Shown piece after piece: positions 1 through 9,400 of a DNA stretch of 10,744 bases. Both the position numbers and the translations under genes were made by a program. This DNA is from a bacterium (GTDB lineage Bacteria; Patescibacteriota; Minisyncoccia; Minisyncoccales; CG1-02-41-26): positions 1-10,744 of the forward strand of contig JAGYMG010000015.1 of assembly GCA_018400675.1 (NCBI GenBank). The letters are read 5' to 3'. The notes beneath the pieces are model-generated. The model saw only the letters and a program-made list of their open reading frames with translations. It did no database searches and was not told the DNA's origin. The stretch's first letter is position 1. Each line of letters begins with the position of its first letter.

Positions 1-480
1 CTGTTCCAATGGGGCAGAGCCGCTGACGGCCATCAGGTTCGTAGCCCGGCTCCGGACACGGTAGAAGGCGATATGAGTTTAACTGCCCAGCCGGGCCATA
101 GTAAGTTTATTACCGAGCAGGCTAGCCCCTATGATTGGGCTGATAACAGCTGGGAAACCCGCTGGCAAGACGCAAACGGCAATAAAACTGCCGCCAACCC
201 CTGCCCGGAAGGCTTTAGATTACCAACCGAAGCAGAATTAAATGCTGAAAGGCAGTCCTGGAGCTCAAATGACACAGCAGGCGCCTTTGCCAGCCCCTTA
301 AAGCTGACTGCCGCAGGCCGCCGGCTCAGTGATGGTTCGCTCTACGATGCCGGTTCCAGCGGCTACTATTGGAGTTCTACTATTAGCGGTACTAGCGCCC
401 GCTTCCTGCGCTTCGGCAGCAGTGATGCTTACATCTACAGCAACTGCCGCGCCTACGGGTTTAGTGTCCGCTGCCTCATG
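1..480 (+). other. Fib_succ_major-type domain (lectin/FGE-like), N-terminally incomplete
   Basis: Residues 1-160 match the well-known pattern of the Fibrobacter succinogenes major paralogous domain (TIGR02145/PF09603 as I remember it): LFQWGRAADGHQ at 1-12, SPYDW at 42-46, CPEGFRLPTEAEL at 68-80, ASPLKL near 98-103, GYYWSS at 121-126 and GFSVRC at 153-158. In relatives a WxDRNLGA-like stretch comes just before LFQWGR, so a short part of the domain lies upstream of the window. C68 and C158 are at the positions where the family usually has its cysteines and may pair. The family is found on exported proteins; a role in binding is plausible but not proven. The segment between YYWSS and GFSVRC is described separately because it looks variable. 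Confidence 0.85.
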
Positions 481-3400
481 GATTCATCCGACTATTTGGC
501 CCAGGCGTCCGCAGGCGCGTGGGCCTCTTCTGCCCATGACTTAGGCGAAACTAAAAACTTCGGCAGTATAAACTGGGACGCTGATACCCCTGAAGGCACA
601 TCAGTAAAGTTCCAGATTGCCACAAATAACGATAACGCTACCTGGGAGTTCTTAGGCCCGGACGGCACCCCCGCAACCCATTATACTGTCTCAGGCCAGA
701 AGATAAACTCCGGCCACAACGGTGACCGGTATATAAAATACAAGGCATACCTGGCAAGAGAGGCAGGCTCGCAGGTGTTTACCCCAACCCTAAAAGAGGT
801 TACTATAACCGATGCCCCCGAGGTAAGCGCCTATACCTTAACCAATGGCGAAGCAACTGTCTATGCAAAAGGCCTTACCGCCGAAACCATTACCTTAACC
901 GCAGAAGACTTAAATGCCAATACAGGCGCCTCAGCTGATATAGTAGTTGATTCTGCTGCTCTGGACCATTATGGGATTACAGCCACCACCCCCCAGACAG
1001 CCGGCGTCGGCTGGCAGGAGACAGTCACCGCCCGTGACCTCTACGGCAATATAGTCGATACCGCGGCTACCGGGGTTACTGTGGATAATTCAGGCAGCGC
1101 GTTATTCTATACGGACGGCACCTATACTACGGCCACCACCACTTATACCCTTGCCGGCGGCAGCGCAACTCTGTATGTCAAAGACTCTGCTGTCGAAACG
1201 ATTACCCTGTCCGCAACCGATACAAGCGGAAACAGCGGTAGTTCAGGCGAGATAGCGGTTGAGGCCGCGGGCGATACTTACTGGACCAATGGCTCAGGCG
1301 ACGGGAAGTGGTCTACCGCCGCCAACTGGTCAACAGCAAGAGTGCCGCTTTTAACAAATGATGTTTACTTCAGTCCGGATTTCTCCACCTCAAACTGCAC
1401 AATAAGCCAGGATGTAAGCATTGCCAAATTAGCTACCTTGCCCGGCTATACCGGGACAATTAGCCTAGATAGTCTAGGCGGTGATCTTACTATAGATAGT
1501 ACAATAACCATAAATGATGGTAAATTAATCGACAACGGTAATCAAGTTAGCTTTAGCAGTGCCTATATTGCTGATCAGACAGGCCGGCTTAGTTCAACCG
1601 GCACCTGGTATCAGACTGCAAGCGGAGAGGTGGCAAATCCTAATTCAGATAACAGTTTTGGCAGTTACCAGTTAGCTGATACTATTACCGGTAGCCTAAC
1701 CGGTAAAGTCTATGCTAAAAAGTTAGTTTTAGGCGCTAACTCTGAGATTACTGGCTCCGACTTTGTTTTGCTTGATTCAGCTGAAAATGACTTTATCGAC
1801 CAGGGTACAGATGCGGTTATTTCAACTAATTTATTGGTAGATACAGATAGTAATTTAACTCAAAAGGCTTTTAGCAGCGGTGGAAACTTAACCTATAAAC
1901 AAGCCTCAGATGCAGATATTACTATGACCGGTGATTGGGACATCGGCGGCAGCCTTTTAATCTATGGAGATAGTTCTGGCGGGCTGGCTACCTTAGATAC
2001 AAATGGCAACAACCTTACTCTGGCTGGTTCCCTAACCTTGGGCCAAAGCAGTGCTGATAACGGCGGTGGTTATCCCGGCCGGATTAAATTCAGCAGCGGT
2101 ACTCACTCTGTTAGCGGAGACCTTTCGGTTGCCGGTGAATATACCCACGGTACCTTTGATTTTGGTTCATCTGCTCTAACTGTAGGCGGAGATCTTGATT
2201 TTAGTTATGCCACAGTAGTAAAAGGGACCTCAACTGTTAACTTAACTGGAAATTCTACAATAACCGCTACCAAAGATTATACTTATAACGGCACCGGTGA
2301 CCTAATCAATGAAGCACCTTTTTATAATTTAAATTGCCAAACTGCCGGCCAAACCATAACTGTAGCCGAAGGCGGCCTAACTATAGACAATGAACTTACC
2401 CCGGGTACATCTGAATTTATCTTTACTGCTGCCGATACCGGAAATAGAATCACTATCCCGGTCTATGCTGCTGTGAGCCCGGCAATTAATAAGTTTTATA
2501 ATTTGACCTTTAACGGCGCCGGCGGCAGTTGGGATACATACAGGGATTTAAGGATAGAAAATGATCTTACCCTCAGCCAAGGAACATTTTCTGATTATAA
2601 TAAAAGTATTTTTATCGGCAATGATTTAGCTGCCGGCGGGATAAATGCCCGCGGCCTGGAACTAGGCGCTTTTACCTGGACTATTGGCGGCAGTTGGGAT
2701 ACCTCCGGAGAAAATATTACGGTTTCACCGGGTTCATCTACTGTTGATTTAACCGGAACCGGAAATATCAAGACCGGCCAAGAAGTTGTTACTTTTAATA
2801 ATCTTAACTGTGCTTCTTCAGGAGAAACTACCACTATCAGGGCTTCAGATTCAATAGTTGAGCCTTATATCGAAGGAGATCTTACCTTAGGCGGCGGTAC
2901 TTTAAATAAAACCGGTGACTATCAGGGTATTCTTAGCTTGCGCAGTACAGGTGCTCCTTTAAATTTAGGCGGAAGCAGCCTGGACTCGGTAGTAATCAGG
3001 TATAAACCAGCCACGGCCGCTGGAGTAGATATAACCGGCGGAGACTATGGCACAGCTGCAGTTGAAATTTATTCTACTAATTCAGATACAGTTTATAGTT
3101 TAGCTGCTTCTATTACTGATGCAGAAACGATAAATATCTATGCTGATAATACAGTAACCGGTACTATTTTTAACCTTGCCGGTTATAACTTAACAGTTCC
3201 TTCTTTGGTTTTAGGCAAAACTGACAAGACCGGTTCAGTTACAGTTAACTCCGGTTCCGGCCAAGTTGAATTTACCGATCCAGCTGGCCTGAAGCCGGCT
3301 ACTGATGCAGGAACTCATACAGTTAATCTGGATTCATCTACCTGGAAAGTTATCGGCGACTGGGAGCTTAGCCAGGGTTCCGGTTCAATTACTGTAGATA

Positions 3401-6400
3401 GCGGGGAATCAAACTTACTATTTGAAAATAGCAGTTATGATTCTTTTGTTTATGGGGATAACAGTTTTTATACTTTAAAATGTATGACTCCCGGTAAATC
3501 CCTTTACTTTGAAGACGGTAAAACTCAAACTATCGAAAATAAATTGATTTTTACCGGAGACAGCGCAGACAAGATGCTTTTGCGCAGCCAAGCCGGAGGA
3601 AGCTGGTATCTAGATGTAAGCCAGAGCTTTGATGCTTCAGCTACGGTTAGTTATACTGACGTTGCTGACTCTTCGGCTTCAGGAAAAACTGTTGTAGCTT
3701 CCGGTTCAAAAGATTCCGGTAACAACTCAAATTGGGAGTTTACAGAATTAGGAACAATCTATTGGACCGGAACTGCTGAAGATAATAACTGGTCAAACCG
3801 GGAAAATTGGAGTACGGTAACTGTGCCTGAGGAAACCGATGATGTGGTTTTTGATGATACCTCCACCAAAGACTGTCTGGTGGATGCAGCTTCTACAGCT
3901 AAAAGTGTAAGTATAAATCCTGGTTATACCGGAAAAGTTACTCTTGAGGCAAACTTTAATTTGGGAGAAGGCCTTGATTTCTATCAAGGTACCTTTGATG
4001 CTGCCAGCTATGATGTTAGTATTGGAGAAAACTTTTTATCATCAGGTTCATCAGAACGAACTCTAAAATTAGGTTCCGGTAGCTGGGAGGTTGGCGGAAA
4101 CTGGGACAGCTCCGGTTCTAACCTTAGCCTTGATTTTGGCACAGCTAGTCTTACCATGACTGGTTCGGCAAAAACTACAAAACTAGAAAACTACGAGTTT
4201 GCTTTTTTTAGTATTACCGGCTCAGAACATAGCCTGATTTGTTCCGGTAGTTTTGATCCCGATAACTTTATCGCCTCAAACCCTGTTTCTATAGAGTTTA
4301 CCTCTGCTGATTCAGGCCAACTTTTTAATCCTTTTGGTCAAACTTATCAAGATGTAGTTTTTAGCGGTTCAGGAGATTGGCAACTACAAGGAAACTTAAC
4401 TGTCTTAGATCAGCTTAATATAGACGATGGTAAATTGATTGATAACGGGAAAACAGTTACCTTTGTGAACTTATCAATTCTTAATCAAGATTTGGCCTTG
4501 GAGTCAACTGGTAACTGGATACAATCTGCCAGTGGCGTTATCAGCTCACCCAATAGTACTAATCTATTTAATTCACTTTCAGTAACCGGCTCCGGAGATA
4601 CCACTACCCTAGAAAGTGATATCTACGCCAAAGCTATCGTGTTTGGGGTTGGTACTCTAGAAGGAAATGCTAAAACAGTTTATCTTAGCGGAGATACCAA
4701 TGCATTAACCAGTAACAATGAGTTTACTGTAGCTACCAACCTTGTTTCAATCGAAACTACAAATCTTTCCTCACAAGGGGTATTCCATCTTCCTGATGAT
4801 TTAGTTTCAGAAGCTATTTACTGGTACAACAGCAGTGCCGATGACCAACAAGATGACGGTTCGGTTATTGCAACCGGAAGTTGGGATTTTGGTAACAACG
4901 ATATTTATTTTTATGGGGATAGCGGCGCCGAAGGTAAGGTTGATCTTGTCGAATACAACTTAACCGCAGGAGATATTAATCTGGGTTATAGTGGGGCTGA
5001 TTATACCGGAAAAGTTGACCTCGGCAGTGGAACTCATTCGTTTTCATCTATTGATAAGGCCTATTCGGGAACTCCTACTTCGGGAGCATTGACTCTTGAT
5101 TTAGGTTCATCTGTTATAAATGACTACTCCGGCAGCCTTGACTTAACTCATTTTGATTTTAACTGCGGCAGCTCTACTCTTGTTTTCTCCGGTGGTTCAG
5201 GCGATAAGACCATTACTACTGCCGGAAATCCTGTTTATAGTTTAAGCTTTAACGACCTAGATTCAACCTGGGCCTTGCAAGATGATTTGACAGCCCGCGG
5301 CGGTCTAGCCTTAGAAGAAGGGACATTTGACCACAATAATAAAAAAGTAACCTTAACCGGTCAAGATATAGTTGACATTCAAGGTTCATTTACTTTTTAT
5401 GACCTAGCTTGTGAAACCGGTGGAAAGACTATTAGGTTTGAGCCGGATTCAACTCAAACTGTAGAGAATACCCTCACCTTAATTGGTGAAAGCGGAAGCC
5501 GTCTTAACCTTGAGCGCCTCGGTGGTTCAGAAGGCCAACAATGGTATATTGATGCTGCCAGTGCTGTAGTTGAGTTAGCCAAGGTTAGTGACTCTAATGC
5601 TGTAACTAATATTGAGGCCACTCGTTCCGAGGATTTAGGTAATAATACCAACTGGACTTTTTCTCCGGTAGTTGCCTGGGACGGCGGCGGCCAGACTAAT
5701 AAATGGTCAGAGGCAGCTAACTGGGAAGATGATACCAAACCTACCTCAGAGGATGGTGTAGTTTTTGATACTACCTCTACTAAGGATTGTTTGGTAGATG
5801 AAGCAGTTCAGGTAAAAGAGTTTGTCGTAGATCCAGGCTACACCGGCACCATTACTCTTGATTCAGGCAGTGCTATTACCTCAACTACTGCTATAACTTT
5901 AGATGACGGCACCTTAGACGACGGCGGCCAGACTATTAATTTTAAAGACCTAGAAGTTGCTGATGCAGAAAATAGAATTATCTCAACCGGAACTTGGAAT
6001 CAAACTGAGACAGGATTTATTAGTTCGCCAAATAGTGCTAATCTGTTTAACTCGCTTTCAGTAACAGCTCTAGGTAAAACTACTACTTTTGCCAGTGATA
6101 TCTATGCTAATTTTATTGAGTTTGGGCCGGGTAGTTTAGAAGGTAGCTCTAAAACAATTCATCTATCCGGTGAATCTGATGTTTTGACTAGTCCGGATGA
6201 ATTTACTGTAGACAGCAGGTTAACTTCAATTAAGACTCAAAATCTTTCTTCCCAGGGTGTTTTCCATCTACCCGATAGCTTGACAGTAGAAGCTATAGAA
6301 TGGTATAGCCCAACTGGAGACGTTACCGCAGGTGGAGATTGGGATTTTGGTGACAATAATGTTAATTTTTATGCTGATAGCGGACAAAGTAATGTCATAA

Positions 6401-9400
6401 ATATTTCAGAAAATAATTTAACTGCGGGAGAATTAAAATTAGGAAAAGCTGATCAGCCAGATAATAACTGTTATCTTAATTTAGGCAGCGGAACCCACTC
6501 TATAAAATCTATCTCTAAAGCTTATCCTACAGAAGCAACCGGAAGCCTCAACTTATACCTCTATAATAGTAAAGTTAATTTAGAAAAAGATCTGGATTTA
6601 ACTGGTATTAATCTGGATGAAGGTGATTCTGTTGTTAATTTTGTTGGCAGTTTGGCTCAGGATATAACCACTGCCGGAGCTGAATTTAATCAAGTTAATT
6701 TTTCCGGGGAGGGCCCTTTTAATATCAGTGGTGATTTTGTCGCAGTTAACTCTGAGATAGCTGGTACCAAAGCGGTTAACTGCAGCGGGAGTTTTCAGGT
6801 AAGTTCTCAGTTTAGCCCCGGTTATTCTACTCTAACCATGACTTCTAGCTCAGCCGGGCAACTATTGGATATTCCAGAATACAGTTCAGATAAACCGGAT
6901 AAAAATAAGTTCTATAAACTTAACTTTGATGGCCAAGGAGGCGAATGGACCCTCCAGAAAGATTTAAGGGTCGGTGAAAAAATTACAATAACCAACGGTA
7001 ACTTTATAGATAATGGCAGGGCGGTAAAGTTTAAAAATCTTTGGGTTGTTGATAGTCCCGGTTTGCTTAGTTCGACCGGTACCTGGACTCAAATTGCCTC
7101 CGGAGAAGTAGCCGCTCCTAATGAAGACAGCCGGATAGCAACTCTTAATATCTGCGGTACAGATATTGTTACTACTTTCTCTGAAGATGTTTCTTCTGAT
7201 AAAGTAGTTTTTGGTGAAGGCACTTTAGAAGGCGGAGCAAACAGCCTTTCTCTTTATGGCGAGGTTGATTCTTTAATTTCTCCGGCTCCTTTTACTGTGG
7301 CTGAGGCCTTAAGAGATATTTATACCTACAATCATAAATACCAGAAAGCTTTTCATTTACCTGATGATTTGGTTTCAAGAAGGGTTCACTGGCGGGCCGA
7401 TAGCACCCTCGAGGCAACCGGCAATTGGAATTTTGGCAACAATACCGCGACTTTCTATACAACCCCTTCAGCTCTAGCCGCTAGTGACCTTAGAGGTTAT
7501 GGCCTTACCTGTGGAGGCCTTGAGTTAGGCAGTCCGAGTGAGAGCGATTATCCGGCTTATCTAGATTTAGGCAGAGGTAATCATTTGATAGGTTCTGTGG
7601 CTAAAGCTTATGTAGGAGATACTTCGGGACTTTTAAACTTGAAGCTTGGAACTTCTCAAACTAATATTTCCGGTTCAATTGATTTAGATAGAATTACTTT
7701 ATCTTCGGATGATTCTACTGTTACTCTTGGCGGTTCATCAGGAACTAAATCGATAACTTCAAACGGACAGATCTTTAACAATCTCGATTTTAATGACAGT
7801 GATACCAAATGGGTTCTAAGTGATAAGTTAACAGTTAAGGGAGATCTATCCTTAACTGCCGGTGAATTTGCTCACAATAATAAAAAAGTGGTTATCTCCG
7901 GGACTGGAACTTCAAGAATCTCCGGCAGTTTCAACTTTTATGACCTAGAGTCTACCAGTAAAGGCAAAGAAATACAGTTTGAACCCGGAAAAGCCCAGAC
8001 TGTTAGTAATATGTTTAAGATTATCGGCGGAGAAGGAAGTGATCTTATTAAGCTTTTCAGTCAAACTGGAGGAGAAACTTGGTTCTTAAATCCAAACGAA
8101 GTTGAGGTATCTTATGCTAATATCAAAGACTCTACCAGCCAGAAATCTATAGTGGCAGTAGATTCTATTAACTCCGGAGGAAACAGCGGCTGGATTATTG
8201 GCGGTGAATTTGATATTACCCAACCTGCTTCAGATGATATTTTGAAAGTAGGAGAAGTTTTTGATATTGAGTGGGAGACAGTCAGTGATATCGAAAAGGT
8301 AAATTTATACTATACTACCGATGCTGATGAAGTTTCTCCGGTCTGGAATAAGGTAGATTCTAGCACCTTAGATAACACCCCAGACGGAATTACTACCTAT
8401 TCTTGGATTGTCCCCGATGATATATCCAGCAGTTGTAAGGTTAAAGTAGTAGCTGTTGTTGCCGGAGAAGAAACTACTAATCTTTATGATATTTCAGATA
8501 CCTTTAAGATAATGGGAGAGATAAAAGTTACTTATCCTGATCAGGAAGGTATTGGCTGGCCGCTTAATATTCAAAGGAATATCTCTTGGGATACAGTGGG
8601 AACAGTCAGCAATGTTAAAGTATATGTATCCCGAGACGGTAAAACCACCTGGGACTATATCGGTGAAACTTCTACCAATGACTACTACAGCTGGCAGCCG
8701 GGCGATGACTATCAAGACTTAGCTGACGACTGTTATGTTAAGCTTACCGATAGCCGCTACCAAGATTTAGTTTATGATATTTCTGACTACAACTTCCGGA
8801 TAAGTGAAGGTAGTATTAGCAATGTCCGGGTAAGTGCAGACGGTGAAACGAAGACAACTTTGTCTACTGGTTACTCTTATCAAATCTCTTGGATTACCGA
8901 AGGAACTGTTGATAATGTAGATCTTTTCTATTCATTGGATGAAGGCCAGAGCTGGACTATTTTAGCTGAGTCAATTGCCAATGATGGAGCCTATGATGGT
9001 GCCGATGATGATGGGCCTTGGTTGATAGAACATAACTTATCCGATAATGTTTTAGTAAAAGTAGCCGATAGTTCCAAACCGGCTGTTTTTGGTGAAACTG
9101 AAAAGTTAGAAATTAAGGCGCCTTTTACCGTTACTTCTCCGGCCGAAGCGGAAGTAATTTTAGGGGGAAGCACTCATGAAATTACCTGGGAAGAGAACTT
9201 ATCCGGCCTAAATATAGATGATGTAACTATAGAATACTCAGTTGATGGAGGCGGCAGCTGGGCTGAGATGAATGGAGGCGCCTACCGGACAACTAATGAC
9301 TATTCTGAAACTTGGCAGATTCCCGAAGTTTCAACTGATCAAGCAAGGATTAGAATAAAAAAGAGCCCGGATGCAACTGGATTGGCTTATGCTGATTCAG

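Larger units (their letters stand above)
1273..3753 (+). repeat. Super-repeat R1 (827 residues)
   Basis: Residues 425-1251. It opens with the W-x8-W-x5-W motif (W428, W437, W443; YWTNG, KWSTAANWS), a DVYF strand and the GYTGTISLDS segment (482-491). The order inside is module A (505-735), a linker with an NKFYNLTF segment and GGSWDTYRDL (841-850), block X (853-919), an unassigned stretch (920-1160), and the end cap (1161-1247). The unassigned stretch still looks solenoid-like and contains a weaker X-like core around 1110-1141 (TWKVIGDW). Compared with R2 and R3, its opening is the most divergent (SNCTI in place of KDCLVD). Probable beta-solenoid shaft segment, inferred from short Gly-bounded strands recurring every 20-25 residues. 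Confidence 0.75.
3754..5667 (+). repeat. Super-repeat R2 (638 residues)
   Basis: Residues 1252-1889. It opens with W1255, W1264 and W1270 in the same W-x8-W-x5-W spacing as R1 and R3, then DDVVFDDTSTKDCLVD and GYTGK (1308-1312). The order differs from R1: block X (1323-1388) follows the opening directly, module B (1475-1715) comes after it, then block Y (1725-1803) and the end cap (1804-1887). It is the shortest super-repeat because it has only one 232-residue-type module and lacks the long unassigned stretch of R1. Its opening is clearly closer to R3 than to R1 (STKDCLVD in both), which suggests R2 and R3 arose by a later duplication. Confidence 0.75.
5668..8205 (+). repeat. Super-repeat R3 (846 residues)
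   Basis: Residues 1890-2735. It opens with W1893, W1902 and W1908 (W-x8-W-x5-W), then VVFDTTSTKDCLVD and GYTGTITLDS (1946-1955). It contains two modules, C (1968-2200) and D (2332-2563), separated by a linker whose SPGYSTLTMTSSSAGQ, NKFYKLNF and GGEWTLQKDL parts resemble the R1 linker at bases 2398-2550. Module D is followed by block Y (2572-2650) and the end cap (2651-2733), in the same order and nearly the same length as in R2. It is the last solenoid-like unit; Ig-like beads start immediately after it. Confidence 0.75.

Noticed and set aside
73..300. ATG at base 73 with a GAAGG sequence just upstream, a possible gene start
   Set aside because: The lectin/FGE-like domain pattern (LFQWGRAADGHQ) already runs in frame before it, and relatives of the domain extend further upstream, so this Met is internal.
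1..480. Active formylglycine-generating or sulfatase-modifying enzyme
   Set aside because: Only the fold-type landmarks of the Fib_succ_major family are seen; I see no catalytic cysteine pair of the enzyme in the expected context.
329..544. 71-codon open frame on the + strand in another frame
   Set aside because: It lies entirely inside the well-supported domain of frame 1 and has a low-complexity Ala/Pro-rich product with no recognisable domain.
2595..2834. Minus-strand open frame of 79 codons, with similar short ones at 3793-3987, 8494-8715 and 8991-9173
   Set aside because: All are antisense to conserved repeats of the giant gene; their products resemble nothing and follow from its codon use.
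5454..5738. 94-codon open frame on the minus strand
   Set aside because: It is antisense to the R2 cap and R3 opening, both conserved at protein level in frame 1; no ribosome binding site or recognisable product.
1273..8205. Possible mobile element or DNA-level tandem repeat array
   Set aside because: The repeats are conserved as protein, with mainly third-position differences, no terminal inverted repeats, and no transposase.
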